From Panax quinquefolius (lineage: Eukaryota > Streptophyta > Magnoliopsida > Apiales > Araliaceae): 64,000 nt of DNA. The notes beneath the pieces are model-generated. The model did not search any database and was not told the DNA's origin. It worked only from the letters and a program-made list of their open reading frames with translations. Shown in pieces: positions 1-12,569 of the stretch. Every line of letters begins with the position of its first letter. Position 1 is the stretch's first letter. A program made the translations under genes and the position numbers. Location: positions 51,774,922 through 51,838,921 of the forward strand of contig CM035173.1 of the NCBI GenBank assembly GCA_020205615.1, in the 5' to 3' direction.

Positions 1-781
1 AATTATTTAAGAAGTTAATGACATAATTGTAATAATATGTTAAGTATATTTAATTTAATCTATGGTGATAGAATAAATTAAATAGCTTAATATTATTATT
101 TAATATTTTAGAAATATTAAATATAAATTAATAAGAGAGTCTTATTAATATTATTACAATTATTATTATTTTAATTTCTAAAAGGTTTAGGAATTAATTT
201 AATATTAGTACTCTCATTTATTCCTAATTGGATTAGGAAAGAAAATTAGTTAAAGGAGTTTAACTAATTATCCTAATAGGATTAGGGGGAGCCCATTTAA
301 TTAAAGAGTTTAATTAAATAAATAATACCTTATTTTAATTAAAATAGGGTTATATAATATCTTTATAAGAGAGTCTTATATTAGATATGAGATATATCGT
401 AATTCCTAGATTGGAGAGTACACCCCTTTTCTTATTCGGATAGGAAAAACTAGGGTTTGAGCCAAATCCCTTCTTCTTGAAAAAATTCCTCTTCCTTGGT
501 GGATCACCTATAGAGGCCATACACTTGGGTGGCTTACATTAATCAAAGGAAGGAATCTACAGGAGATTGAGGAGATCATGGAGAAGTAGGAGGTGAACTC
601 GTGCTGAGGAAGCTCGTTTCTACAAGGTATGATTTCATAATTTCTTATTCTTCGTTTTAATTAATAATATGCATAAAGGATGATCAAGGGTAATTGGTTT
701 GTGAAAATTTTAAAATCGATTTTATCTCGCCATTTATTTTTGCAATTTGATTGCTACTTTGATTTTCATTAAAATCTAACG
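1..781 (+). repeat. COP-A 5' LTR, 3' portion only
   Basis: This stretch aligns with 7711-8495 of the downstream LTR. The two copies differ mainly by one- to four-base insertions and deletions rather than substitutions. The LTR ends in CTAAC(G/A), just before the primer-binding site. Confidence 0.9.
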
Positions 782-783
782 AT

Positions 784-797
784 TGGTATCGTGAGCC
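784..797 (+). promoter_or_regulatory. COP-A primer-binding site (initiator tRNA-Met type)
   Basis: The sequence TTGGTATCGTGAGCC lies two bases after the LTR end. The expected complement of the initiator Met-tRNA 3' end is TGGTATCAGAGC; the only deviation is at the CAG, which reads CGTG. This is the minus-strand priming site for reverse transcription. Confidence 0.85.
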
Positions 798-2697
798 AAA
801 CTTTATCGCGAATTATTAATTATTTTGATTCCATATATGTATGGGTATGTATTTTGAATAATTTATTGGGCATATTTTATTGTATAAAATTATTAAAAAA
901 AAAAAAAAAAAATAGAATTTTTTTTAAGAAATCCGGCGTGATTTTGATTTTTTTTTTTCTCCACTGAGGCCCACGTATGAAAACCGAACATGGCGATTCT
1001 CTTTTGTTTTAAGCAAGGTTCTGTTTTTCTTTCTTTATTTGGATGAAGCGACTTGGTAGGTTACTAATTTGTTAAAAGCGTGATTAAAACAAACAAAAAA
1101 AAAAAAAAAAAAGACACTGCTTGGTCAAATTAATTTGTTGCCACACATTAATAAAGAGATTCAATGAGTTGGCTATTTTTTGAAAGTTGTTCTGAATTAT
1201 AATCTCTTAGTGAATCTTGTCACGTGGCGGTGTCCTAAATTTTTTTGTTTTAATAGAGATAACAAAGATAGTAGGGCCATGTTGCAAAGCAGAGTTGCAT
1301 ATATAATTAAAAGTAGGACTTTTTATATATATATATATATATATATATAATTATTATATATATATATATATATTAATTTTAATAATTTTATAATTAAAAT
1401 AAAAGAGTTTATTTTAATCTTGAAATTGGATTTCATGCAACATAAAATTGCCCATTAAATGATACTATATATATATGGAATGATTTAATTTATTGATACA
1501 TATGATGATATGTATGATAATAAATGAGATTGATTATGGACAATTTGACCAATATGATTGGATTTATTTTAGTTGGATGTTTGAATGAATGGGTTTTATT
1601 AAATGGGTGCTGCGTACCTCGTCTTTTACGGTTTTCTTCTTGATGTAAATTCTATCTCTCTCTATGTATTTCCCTCGATTTAGCGATCAAGGTTTCTATT
1701 TAAATTAAATAGTTTAATGTAATAGGATTTGTTAGAATTTTTAGAAGAAGCAAGACCAAGATCGAGGGCGCTTGAAGACCCGTTTATAATGGAGCAGGGT
1801 TTAAATGTAATAGTTATATTTAAATGTTTATTCTTTGCACCCTAGGGTTTGACCTTTTGGTTCACTTGGTGGCTCTAGTGAACAAACTAGAATAAAAGTC
1901 CATAATCAATCCGGGTAGAATATAGTATTCTATATGTGCATGCTAGTATTATATATATTATATATTATGCAAACATGCTTCACATGTTTAATAATATGAC
2001 AGCGTATTTTATATATATATTTAAATGCTGGCGCTTAAACAAGATGAGACAAATAATAACAAATCCCTCAAAGTTTTTTTATTAAGTCTTAAGCGTCAAA
2101 GATATTTAGAATATCGAACGTCAGCCTTCTAGCATGATAAAATTAATAGAGTATTAAATATTTAATATGAGTTTGTTGTGTCACCACCAAGGCAAGTATT
2201 AAGTATTTAAGATGTTAATTTATCACATTTGATGCTTATAAAGAAAATTGAACAATATTGTTTTGTTGTGTCACCACTGAGGCGATATTTTCTTTTTGAA
2301 TATATGGAAGTGCTAGGTTGGACTTAACTTAGATAATTTTGATTCGGATGTGCCACCACTTGATCAAAATAATCCAAGAGGCAAAACATAAGGAGTTACG
2401 TGTTGATGTAATTGTGAGGAGTTGTCTACCTATTTATTTATATATAGTTTGTTGTGTCACCACAAGGCTATATATATTTGAAATGGGATCCTTATTCTCA
2501 CTAGCAAAAAACTTTAATTAGATTTTCTTAGAACTATATAAATGAGGTAATATAGTTTGAAGAAAATAGTGGGAGATACCGATATAAAATAAGACCTAAT
2601 TTATTTTGGTAATTAATAAATGAATGTTTGCTAAAATATTGTCTTTTTAAATGCGAAATTTTGAAAATGTCACATTCACTAATTTCAACTGCGAAGC
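798..2697 (+). other. COP-A untranslated leader with simple repeats
   Basis: About 1.9 kb separates the primer-binding site from recognisable gag, with no supported coding sequence. It holds A-runs (about 896-912 and 1095-1112), a TA microsatellite (about 1322-1370), and three clear copies of a TTGTTGTGTCACCAC motif near 2172, 2262 and 2448, plus a weaker one near 2348, spaced about 90-100 bp. A 60-codon frame at 2339-2521 falls in these repeats and is not supported as a gene. Confidence 0.6.
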
Positions 2698-3500
2698 ATA
2701 CTTGATCTAACAAACAATGGCCAAGAACTACTACGAATTTGGTTAAGGAATCTGAGAATTGTTCTCTTCTTTGAAAAGATTTCTTATGTCCTAAATTAAG
2801 CCGTGCACTGCAAAAGTTGCAGAGGACGACCTACGAGGAAGAGATTGCTACTTTTAAGCGGTGGCAAGATGGCGCATCATCGTGGCTCAATGCATCATGC
2901 TCGCATCCATGAGTAACGAGCTTCGGCGTCGACATGAAAACATGGATGCTCCTACTATGCTCTTGCACCTTGGAGAGTTGTATGGTGAGCAAAGTGGGGA
3001 CTGCTAGATATGAAATATCTAAGGAGCTCTTCCGATCTCGGATGATGAGAGGGCACTACCATTGAGACTCATGTCTAAAGATGATCAATCGATTGAACGT
3101 CTTGGGCGACTTGGGTTAAATCGTGGATGGGGAGTTGAGTCGAGATTTAGTCTTGCAGTCACTCCCGGACACCTTCTCACAATTTGTTGTGAATTATCAC
3201 ATGAATAAGTTGGATGTCGACTTGCTGAATTACTTAACATGTTGAAAAGCTGGCTTTGAAGGTCACTTCCCATCCAAGAAGAACCATGTCTTAATGGTGG
3301 ATGATTCTTCCAAGAAAGGAAGAGGCCCAAGGTATCTTCTCGAAAGAAGAAATCCAAGAAGGCTAGGGAAAGGCGAAAGTGAAGGATCAAAAGAAACACG
3401 ATCCGACTAGCAGAAGGAATTTGCTTCCATTGCAATAAATGGGTCCTTTGGAAGAGGAGGCTGCAAGGATTATCTTGCGAACAAAAGCGAAGAAGCTTGG
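2698..3500 (+). pseudogene. COP-A gag remnant (Copia capsid/nucleocapsid)
   Basis: Translation across frames gives Copia Gag signatures in order: an N-terminal 'NYYEWLRNLRIVL'-like segment near 2725-2775, 'MDAPTMLLHLGELYGEQS' at about 2943-2995, and a CX2C zinc knuckle start ('CFHCNK') at about 3422-3440 followed by a lysine/arginine-rich segment. Gag would form the cytoplasmic virus-like particle and bind genomic RNA through the knuckle. At least three frame changes interrupt it. COP-B has a cleaner copy of the knuckle region at 23459-23700. The start codon is not resolved. Confidence 0.75.
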
Positions 3501-3559
3501 AGAAGCTTGAATCCTAATCGAGGTTTGTTTATGATTGAAATTAATTTTACGAAAGTCGA

Positions 3560-4720
3560 TCTTCTACTTGGGTATTGGATGGGATGTGGTTCTCACATAT
3601 GTAATAATATCACGGGGGGTAGTCGAGGAAGTAGAAAGTTTGAGCAAGGATGAGGTCATCCTACGAGTGGGAAATGGAGCAAAGGTTCTTTGCATTAGGC
3701 TGTAGGGACTTATTGTTTATACCTTGCCTCTGAGGCAAGTTCATTAATTTAAATAATTGTTATTTTGTTCCAAATATCATTAGAAACATTATTTCTATCT
3801 ACGTATTGGATATGGATGGTTTTAATATTATAATAAAGAACAACGGTTGTTCTATTTATAATGATAATGTTTTATATGGTGTTGGTAATTTCTGAAATGG
3901 ACTTTATATACTTGACTTGCATGAAAATATATTTCAAATTGAACAAACTAATAAAATGAAAAGAGATGATGTTAATTATACCTTCATGTGTACTTTGTAG
4001 ACTTGGTCATATTAATGAAACAAGATTATCCAAGTTGCATAAAGATGGGCTCTAGAGTTATATCGATTATGAATCATATCAACTTGTGAATCTTGTCTCA
4101 TGGGTAAAATGACTAAATCTCCTTTTAGTGGAAAAGGAGAAAGAATTCTGAGTTATTAGCATTGGTACACACGGATGTATGTGGACCTATAATGGCAAGC
4201 CATACGAGGAGGTATTCTTATTTTATTACATTCATTTGGCGACCACTCAAGATTTGGATATGTGTATTTAATGAAATACAAATCTGAATCATTTGAAAAG
4301 TTCAAAGAGTTGAAGTGAAGTTGAGAAGCAAGCTGGTAAGAGTATTAAGATTCTTGATCGATCGAGGAGGAGAATACTTAAGTGGTGAGTTTCTCAATTG
4401 TCTCAAAGAAAATGGTATAATCTCATAATGGACTCCACCGGGGGCCGCCCACAGATGAATGTGTGTATCGAAAGGAGAAATCGAACATTGTTGGACATGG
4501 TTCGATCTATGATGAGCTTTTCCGACCTTCGAGTTTCTTTACGGGGATATGCCTAGAATCATTTGCATACCTACTTAACAAGGTACCTACAAAATCCGTC
4601 CCCAAGACCCCATATATGAGTTATGGACGGGGAGAAACCAAATCTTAAGCATGTTAAGACTTGGGGTTGTCCAACTTATGTCAAAAAGTTTGAAAAGCGA
4701 TAAATTGCAGACTAGATCGA
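3560..4720 (+). pseudogene. COP-A protease and integrase remnant
   Basis: A degraded aspartic protease active-site region lies near 3570-3605; COP-B keeps 'WVLDTGFGSH' at the equivalent place, whereas here the D-T-G core has lost bases. Next come the pre-integrase zinc-binding H-C pattern ('LGHINETRLSKLH' near 4000, 'CESCLMGK' near 4083) and the integrase core, with 'HTDVCGP' near 4170 for the first aspartate and a 'PQMNG' segment near 4450 next to the third catalytic acidic residue. The order protease, integrase, RT defines Copia as against Gypsy. Several frameshifts break the frame. Confidence 0.8.
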
Positions 4721-5039
4721 CAAATGTAGATTTGTGGGATATCCTAAAGAAACATCGGGATATTATTTCTATCATCCAAGTGATCAAAAGGTGTTTGTTG
4801 CGAAACATGCTTGCCTTCTTGGAAAAGGAGTTTATCCTTGAAGGGGTCGATTGGGAGTAAGATATATCTTGAAGAAGTTCAAGAACCACAAAATACTACT
4901 GAGATCAAAGTGAGGTACCTAATCAAGTAGAGATTCATACATACCACACCCTATTCGTAAATCGGAAGAGTACCAAAGATACCGGGAGCGGTATGGACTT
5001 GTCATAGAAGATGACAATGAGGTGCGCATCATAGATGAT

Positions 5040-5745
5040 GATGCTCCATTGAATTCTGAATAGGCTATGAGTAGTAAAGACTCGGAGAAATGGCAAGAAG
5101 CCATGAAATCAAGAGATGGACTCCATGTATGAGAACCAAGTATGGACTTTGGTCTCACCTTTGAAGGCATTAAGCCTATTGGGTGTAAATGGGTCTTTAA
5201 AAGAAAATTTGGAAGCGAGGCGACAAGGTAGAGACCTATAAAGCCCGATTGGTTGCAAAAGGTTTCAAACAAAGACAAGGAGTTGACTATGGATGAAACC
5301 TTCTCACCGATATGCAATACTCAAGTCCATTCGGATTTTGCTTGCGATTGCGACTTACCGTGACTACGAAATCTGGCGGATGGGCGTGAAAGCGGCCTTC
5401 CTCAATGGGAAACTTGAGGAGGATGTGTATATGACACAAACCGGAGGATTTGTTTCAAAGGTTGGAACAAAATCAAGTGCATAAGCTTCTGACGATCCAT
5501 TTATGGATTAAAAGCGAAGCTTCGTGGGTGGAACATCCGTTTTGATGAGACAATCAAAAGTTTGATTTTATCAAAAATGAGGATGAACCATGTGTGTACA
5601 AGAAGGTTAGTGGGAATGCTGTTTCATTCCTTGTATTATATGTTGATGATATATATGCGATAGGGAATGATATTCCTATGCTACAAACAATTAAAATCTG
5701 TTATCTAAACACTTCTCCATGAAGGACTTGGGAGAAGCATCCTAT
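5040..5745 (+). pseudogene. COP-A reverse transcriptase remnant
   Basis: The Copia RT blocks are visible in order: 'KWQEAMKS' (about 5090), 'GCKWVFKRK' (about 5181), 'YKARLVAKGFKQRQGVDY' (about 5238), 'SIRILLAIATYRDYEIW' and 'KAAFLNGKLEEDVYM' (5325-5435), and the catalytic 'YVDD' at about 5639-5650. RT copies genomic RNA into cDNA inside the particle. The frame breaks where 'DETFSP' should read on, and again in the thumb. Several breaks sit on expected CAG/CTG trinucleotides, for example before 'ATYRDYE', so the gene may be less decayed than it looks. Confidence 0.88.
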
Positions 5746-6630
5746 ATTTTGGGGATAAAGATCTATAGAGATAGATCTAATAGGATGCTTAGCTTATCCC
5801 AAAGGCGATACATTGACATGATGCTAAAAGGTTTAGCATGGAAGATTCCAAAAGAGGTCTCATCTTGGATGAGCCATGGAATACATCTCTCAAGAAAGCA
5901 AGCCCCAAAGAAACACGAGGAGAGAAAGCAGTATGAGTAAGATTCCTTATGCTTGACAATAGGATCTATCATGTATGCAGTATGATATGTACTAGACCGG
6001 ATGTCGCTCATGCACTTAGTGTAACAAGCGAGATATCGATCGAATCGAGGAGAAGAACAACTTTGAAGGCGGTGAAAAATATCCTAAAAGTACTTAAGAA
6101 GAACTAAGGATGTATTTCTTGTCTACGGTGGTGCGAATTAAAACTAGAGGGCTTCACGGACTCAAGTTTTCAAAAGCAGACCAAGATGATGATAAATCCA
6201 TTTTCGAGGGTATGTGTTTACCTTAAGCGAGGGCGATGAGTTAGAAAAGTTCAAGCGTGAAACGATTCTTGATTCGAGGTGAGAGGCGATACATAGGCTG
6301 CAAGTGAAAGGCTGCAAAGGAAGGCATTTGGATGAAGAAGTTCATTACAGAACTTGGTGTGGTTCCTAGCATTAAAGGACCCGGTGCCTTTATTACGTGA
6401 CAACACTTTGGAGGCACATTGCTAAAGCTAAGGAACCCAGGTCTCATGAAATCAAACACGTGTTCGGCGATTTCATTTGATCGGAGATATCATTGAAAGA
6501 GGAGGCGTCACCACAGGCGTGTGGACTCTCAAGACAATATTGCGAGATCCATTTACTAAAGCGTTAAACACATGGCAGTTTGATCGTCACTTAGAGAAGA
6601 TGGGTATGAGATACCACGGCGATTGGCTTT
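5746..6630 (+). pseudogene. COP-A RNase H remnant
   Basis: Downstream of RT the frame gives the 'DLGEASYILGIKIYRDRS' connection, then 'LSQRRYIDMMLK', 'YAVCTRPDVAHALS'-like text across a frameshift near 5990, and the conserved C-terminal 'DPFTKALNTWQFDRHLEKM' near 6545-6605, which ends pol. RNase H removes the RNA strand during reverse transcription. Catalytic residues cannot be followed through one uninterrupted frame. Confidence 0.8.
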
Positions 6631-6646
6631 AGTGCAAGTGGGAGAT

Positions 6647-8495
6647 TGAAAGTATTATGCATCTGAAGCCGATCATGTATGATGATAAAGCATATTGTGT
6701 AATCAATCTTATTTATTTATTAATAAAAGAATTATTTATTAAAGGCATTTATTATCTACATGGTCTTTGTTTTAATAATATGTGATAAACCCATAGTTTT
6801 AAGCAACGCTTTTAGAATAATGATGATGATCATTCTAATGAGATCTAAATTCTTAGAAAGCTTAAAACTAAAATAGTTCCCAATCATTGGATTACTAAAT
6901 TGGGGATTAGTGAATCCAGGATAGATTGGTACATCGTTAACTTGCTTTCATTGGATGAGGATGATTGATCTCATGATCATTTGTGTGGAGACACTAAAGC
7001 AAGTATGTAGGTGCTTATTAGAGAATAAGTTCCTTTGAGCGTGACTCGCTAAGGAATACCTAATGGAGTTTTACTTACTGTCGATAGGAATTCTGTAGTG
7101 ATAGTAGTCAAATGATCCTTAGACTTGAGATCATCATAGTATCTTATATATAATGAATTACACTTTGACTTATTCCTTAAGACTCTTAGAGTATATCAAA
7201 AGGTATGCTTGGGTGTAATAAGTTATATATGAAGATAATGAATGATCGATAAAGAATCTACCACTTCTAGTAAAAAGGAGAGATGTCTATGTGATTAGAT
7301 AAATGACAACCCCAGAATCCTTGGCGAGGTGGAATGAAATTAGAAAGTAGTTTCTAATTTGCATTCATTAGGAGTTATTCATTTTGGAATCGAAATACAT
7401 ATAATTAAATAAAATAAGACTTGACGGTAATTTCATATCTTATATTTAATTGGGACATTGTATGGTGGAAGGATTGAATTATGCGGTAACTATTTACTCA
7501 AAGGTTCTTTTATGATTAATGTTGAAATCTATATTATACGGAAAGTCGTTGATCATTAGGGAGGCTTATCCTATTGTAGAATAAATATTATTTATTTAAA
7601 TAAATTATTTGTTTAATTTGTTTATTTAAATGAGATTAGAATTGTTCTAATTGATTTATTCTGTTAGGTTTAATATGGAGAACCTAAAGGTCACACCATA
7701 AAAGGAAGAATAATTATTTAAGAAGTTAATGACATAATTGTAATAATATGTTAAGTATATTTAATTTAATCTATGGTGATAGAATAAATTAAATAGCTTA
7801 ATATTATTATTTAATATTTAGAAATATTAAATATAAATTAATAAGAGGAGTCTTATTAATATTATTACAATTATTATTATTTTAATTTCTAAAAGGTTTA
7901 GGAATTAATTTAATATTAGTACTCTCATTTATTCCTAATTGGATTAGGAAAGAAAATTAGTTAAAGGAGTTTAACTAATTATCCCTAATAGGATTAGGGG
8001 AGCCCATTTAATTAAAAGAGTTTAATTAAATAAATAATACCTTATTTTAATTAAAATAGGGTTATATAATATCTTTATAAGAGAGTCTTATATTAGATAT
8101 GAGATATCACGTAATTCTAGATTGGGAGAGTACACCCCTTTTCTTATTGAGGATAGGAAAAACTAGGGTTTGAGCCAAATCCTTCTTCTTGAAAATTCCT
8201 CTTCCTTGGTGGATCACTATAGAGGCCATACACTTGGGTGGCTTACATTAATCAAAGGAAGGAATTTACATTTGAGATTGAGGAGATCGGAGAAGTAGGA
8301 GGTGAACTTCGTACTGAGGAAGCTCGTTTCTACAAGGGTATGATTTCATAATTTCTTATTCTTCGTTTTAATTAATAATATGCATAAAGGATGATCCGGG
8401 TAATTGGTTTGTGAAAATTTTTAAAATCTGATTTTATCTCGCTTCCGCTATTTTTGCAATTTTATTGCTACTTTGATTTTCACGAAAACCTAACA
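6647..8495 (+). repeat. COP-A 3' LTR
   Basis: It starts directly after a polypurine tract at 6631-6646 and ends in CTAACA at 8495, about 1.85 kb, long for a Copia LTR. Its last 785 bases match 1-781. COP-B carries a diverged copy split between 30137-30671 and 44541-45648. No coding sequence is supported inside. Confidence 0.88.
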
Positions 8496-9085
8496 CAAAC
8501 CTCTCCTTAGACAGAACTTTCTAGACATTGCCAATAATGTTATCTAATAATATTATTGGATAATATGAATTATTGCTTTGATAATGAAAAATATCGTGTA
8601 ATGACAATTATTGAAACAACAATGAATATAAAATATCAACGCAACAATTATTAAATCAATAAAATATTGAGCGATAATTACTGTAACCATTATTGAGTAG
8701 TGGCTTCTTACGTAAGAATCAATAATTGGTGCAATACCGGTGTCTTCTTGTGTTTTAACCATAGGAGTATTTTAACAAGATAGCTGTAAATAACAACTAA
8801 TCTGTTATTTTTTAAACAACTTATATTTGTCGTTTTCTTCATCTAATCACTTTCCAGTTATGGGCCCCAAAAATCGCTGCTTGCCGTAAATACGAATATT
8901 CCCCGACAATGAAGAATATTCCACGACCCAACGAATATTCCCGACAACAATGAATATTTTATAACCACTTGCTTATTTTGAAATATTTGCGTATTTTACC
9001 AATAACTATCCACATTAATCAAATCAACCCTTACTATTTCAAAATAGAAAATTAAATTTCATTAATAATAAGTTGGGGTCTTACA
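8496..9085 (-). repeat. GYP-A 3' LTR, partial
   Basis: This segment matches the terminal part of the 5' LTR (15865-16460) and ends in GGGGTCTTACA, the plus-strand reading of the Tekay LTR start TGTAAGACCCC. The rest lies left of the window beyond COP-A. Confidence 0.9.
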
Positions 9086-9098
9086 ACCTCCCTCCTTA
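9086..9098 (-). promoter_or_regulatory. GYP-A polypurine tract
   Basis: The minus strand reads AAGGAGGGAGGT immediately upstream of the 3' LTR, the standard plus-strand priming site. The same tract occurs in GYP-D at 50228-50240. Confidence 0.8.
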
Positions 9099-9204
9099 TG
9101 AAATTTCATCCTCGAAATTGACGTTCGTACACGGTGTTTGAAAAGGTGAGGATACCTCGCTTTCATTTCATTTCCAATTCCCGTGTCATTTCCTCTATAG
9201 CATG

Positions 9205-10560
9205 ATTCCTCCACAAAACTTTAACTTGTGGTATGACCTTTCTTGGCGTAGGACATGCTCCTTCCTATCCAAAATCTTGGCGGTACCTCCTCACACGTTA
9301 AGTCTTGACTATCTCTAAATGCGGTTCTAACTCTATAACGTGATTCGGGTCTTTCACATATTCTGACGTGCGGATATGTGAAACACATTATGAACACAGG
9401 CGGACTCGGAGGTAACGCTAGTCTATAGGCTACATTTCCTACTCGGTCAAGAATTTGAAATGGACCGATAAATTGTGGATTGAGCTTTCCTTTCTTCCCA
9501 AATCTTGTAACTCCCTTCCATGGAGCAACTCGCAACAATACATGATCCCCTATACTAAATTCCACGTCCTTTCGATGAAGATTCGCATAACTCTTTTGTC
9601 GATCTTGTGCCGCTTTGTATCGTTGTCGAATCATTTGGATCTTTTTCCGTAGTCATACGTACCAACTCGGGTCCCAACAATGTTGCTTCACCCACCTTGT
9701 CCCAACATATCTTGGAGAAGCGACACTTTCGTCCATATAATGCTTCAAATGGAGCCACACCTATACTTGCACGATAACTATTGTTGTAGGAGAATTCCAC
9801 CAATGGTAAATACTTATCCCAACCGCCTTGAAGTCTAGGACACGAGTCTTAATAGATCTTCAAGAGTTTGAATAATCCTCTCGATTGTCCGGGTCAGTTT
9901 GAGGATGGTATGCTTAAGCGAATCGTAAAATGCGTGCCCATAGCTTTTTGCAAGCTAACCCAAAATCTTGAAGTGAATCTTGGGTCGCGATCCGAAACTA
10001 TGGATACGGGCATGCCGTACAACCTCAAAATCTCATTCACGCACATACTAGCAAGGCGTTCAAGGAATAATTCTCCGTATCGAAGAAGAAATGAGTAGAC
10101 TTGGTTAATCTATCAACAATAACCCAAATAGCATTGATGCCTTGAGAAACCGTAGGAAGACCCGTGAATTGAAATCCATGGTAATGTGTTCCCACTTCCA
10201 TTTCGGAATCTCAAGTGGTTGCAACGGACCCTTAGGTACTAGATGCTCTCGCCTTTACACGTTGACAAGTTAAACACATTGAGATAAACTTTGCAATCTC
10301 TCTCTTCGTATTGTTCCACCAAAATGTATGTAGAAGATCACGATACATTTTGGTACTTCGAGATGGATTGCAAATGGTGTATTATGTGCCTCTATCATAA
10401 TCTTGTACTTCAAATCGTAGAGTCGTTAGGAACACAAAGTCTAGAGTGGACTCAAGTATTCCTTCTTCATCAATTCTCACTTAGGAATAGCACCTTCTTG
10501 TACTTTCTTCTTCATACGCATCGGCTCAAGATTCGGTGGCTCGAAAGCAACCTTAACTTT
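9205..10560 (-). pseudogene. GYP-A integrase with GPY/F module and chromodomain remnant
   Basis: Reading leftward: a zinc-binding/core segment near 10100-10290 ('CQRVKAEHLVPKGPLQPL', 'WEHITMDF'), the 'VEFSYNNSYRASIGVAPFE' core end at about 9745-9803, then the C-terminal 'QDRQKSYANLHRKDVEF' and 'GKLNPQFIGPFQILDRVG' GPY/F module at 9430-9610. After this comes a damaged chromodomain start ('LTCEEVPPRFWIG'), of which GYP-D keeps a better copy. Integrase inserts cDNA; the chromodomain targets heterochromatin. The second half of the chromodomain is frameshifted away from the family sequence. Frameshifts occur throughout. Confidence 0.85.
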
Positions 10561-10599
10561 TTCTATTAAAGTTGGCTCTATGTCGTATACTTGACATCA

Positions 10600-11200
10600 T
10601 CGCACTCATTCTGCGATATGATCTTCTACTCAACGCGTCCACTACCACGTTTGCTTTTCCGGGATGGTATTGAATAGTGTGGTCGTAGTCTTTCAATAGC
10701 TCGAGCCAACGTCATTGTCGCATGTTGAGTTCTTTTGAGTGAAGAAATATTTAAGGCTTTTTATGGTGCGAATATATCTCCACTTTCTCCCCATATAGAT
10801 AGTGCCTCCATATCTTTAGCGCTTGAAAAAACAATTGCGCTAACTCTATATATCATGGTAGGATAATTCCTCTCATACTCTTTAAGTTGTCGCGAGGCAT
10901 AGGCTATGACTTTTCCACGTTGCATGAGAACACATCCTAACCCTTTGCGAAGCATCATTGTAGATAACAAATCCATCCAAAACAAATGGTATTGTTAGAG
11001 ACAAAGTGTAGAAATAAGTCTCCTTTTAAGCTCTTGGAAACTTTTCTCGTATTCTTCGCTCCAAAGCGAATTTTGTATCCTTAGAGTTTGTTGAGTTAAT
11101 GGAGTAGCGATTCGAGAAAACCCTTCCACGAATCTCCGATAATAACCGGCTAGACCCGAGAAAGCTACGTACTTGGCCACCGAGCTTTGGTTGCTCCCCA
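10600..11200 (-). pseudogene. GYP-A RNase H remnant
   Basis: The minus strand gives '[29 protein letters not shown]' at about 11100-11190 (end of RT/connection), '[30 protein letters not shown]' at 10870-10950 (RNase H core) and '[20 protein letters not shown]' at about 10640-10730. These are standard Gypsy RNase H landmarks, spread over three frames. Confidence 0.85.
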
Positions 11201-11900
11201 ACTTTGTATTGCTTCAATCTTGGCGGGTCCACGGATACTCCATGTTTTGACACCACATGCCCAAGGAATGCTACTTCTTCAAGCCAGAACTCGCATTTCT
11301 TCAATTTGGCATATAGTTTGTTTTCACGAAGCCTTTGGAGTACCAGCTTCAAATGGTGCTCATGATCTTCACGACTTTTGGAATATATGAGGATGTCATC
11401 AATAAAACAACAACAACGAGGCCCGATCCAAATATTCCTTGAATACTCGGTTCATCATATCCATGAAAGTCGCAGGAGCATTAGTTAGTCAGAAAGACAT
11501 GACTAAGAATTCATAATGCCCATACATCTGGGAGTTCGAAGGCGGTCTTTGGAATATCCTCGATTCTAATCTTGGTGATGATATCCGTAGCGAAGATCGA
11601 TTTTTGAAAAGAATTGTGCCCTTCTTGGTGGTCCGGTCAAACAAGTCATCAATATGAGGTGAGGATACCTATTCTTGATGGTGACATGGTTCAATTCCAG
11701 ATAGTCAATACAAAGTCGCATACTCCCATCTTTCTTTTTACGAATAAAATAGGAGCACCCCGAGGAGATGTCTTGGGACCAGATGAAACCGATGTCCAAC
11801 AATTCTGTGTAGTTGGACCTTTAACTCCCCGAAGTTCAATAGGAGCCATTCGATATGGGGTTTTAGAAATGGGCTTTGTGCGGGTTCAAGATCAATAAAG
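11200..11900 (-). pseudogene. GYP-A reverse transcriptase remnant
   Basis: The RT core reads 'KKDGSMRLCIDYLELNHVTIKNRYP' at about 11660-11735 and 'AQFFSKIDLRYGYH' at about 11570-11620, with the hinge '[28 protein letters not shown]' at about 11230-11320. The Y-x-D-D segment near 11380-11400 ('DILIYS'-like) is readable only across a frameshift. The domain order protease, RT, RNase H, integrase is Gypsy. Confidence 0.88.
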
Positions 11901-12560
11901 AATTCAACTTCACGTTACAGGGGTAGGCAAGGAAGTTCTTGAAATACGTCGGGAAAGTCGATAACAACAGGAATATTATTCAAATTTGGCGTGTCTTTAT
12001 TCAAATCCATAACATGGGCTAAGAAAGCGACATCCGTTTTCAATAAGCGAATAGCTTTATGATTAGATATAATGGTGATTGATTTTAATGGTTTAGTTGC
12101 TTGAATTCGTACAACGGGTTGGTTAGGAATATGAAAACTAACAACCTTACGAAAATAATCAATTTTGGCATGATGAGTAGTTAACCAATCAATCCCCAAA
12201 ATCACATCAAAAGTAAGTATCTTTAAAGATATAAGGTCAGCGAGGTAAGGTGATGGTGCCAACTTGAATCAAACAAGATTTATAAGCGGTGGATGTGATG
12301 AAAGTTTCTCTAACGGAGTTTCCACAGATAGGTCAAAGTCTAATTTCTCTCGAGTCAAGTTTAAGCGTTGAGCACATGCAGGAGAGATAAATGAATGGGT
12401 AGCTGCCGGTATCAAGTAAGGTATAAACTTCGCAAGAATTTATAAATAGCTTACCCGTGATCACCTCGTTTGGGTTCCTCGCATTTTGACCGATCACAAC
12501 AAACGCTCTTCCCGAAATCGTTGACTTTGACTTTTACGGGACGATCTTTTGAGTCACCGT
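11900..12560 (-). pseudogene. GYP-A aspartic protease remnant
   Basis: Downstream of gag on the minus strand come 'ARNPNEVITGK' (about 12450-12490), a retroviral-type active-site area close to 12400-12440, and the C-terminal 'LADLISLKILTFDVILGIDWLTTHHAKIDYF' at about 12160-12245, followed by 'IDFPDVFQELP' leading into RT. GYP-C has the homologous region with an intact 'FDTGSTHSF' active-site loop. Confidence 0.82.
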
Positions 12561-12569
12561 CCCCATTGA

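Larger units (their letters stand above)
1..8495 (+). mobile_element. COP-A: Ty1/Copia LTR retrotransposon, 5' LTR cut by window edge
   Basis: Bases 1-780 repeat at 7711-8495, giving two LTR copies in direct orientation around a Copia-ordered body: gag, protease, integrase, RT, RNase H. A primer-binding site follows the left LTR and a purine tract (AGTGCAAGTGGGAGAT) precedes the right LTR. The body has many small frameshifts, a large share of them at CAG/CTG positions, so some breaks may be sequence errors. The right LTR ends in CTAACA and is followed by Tekay LTR sequence that continues the pattern seen at 15865. COP-A therefore inserted into the 3' LTR of GYP-A; the likely target duplication is CAAAC at 8496-8500, but the left copy is outside the window. 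Confidence 0.93.

Noticed and set aside
3085..3435. 116-codon minus-strand frame
   Set aside because: It lies opposite COP-A gag; the plus-strand frames carry the recognisable gag and zinc-knuckle text.
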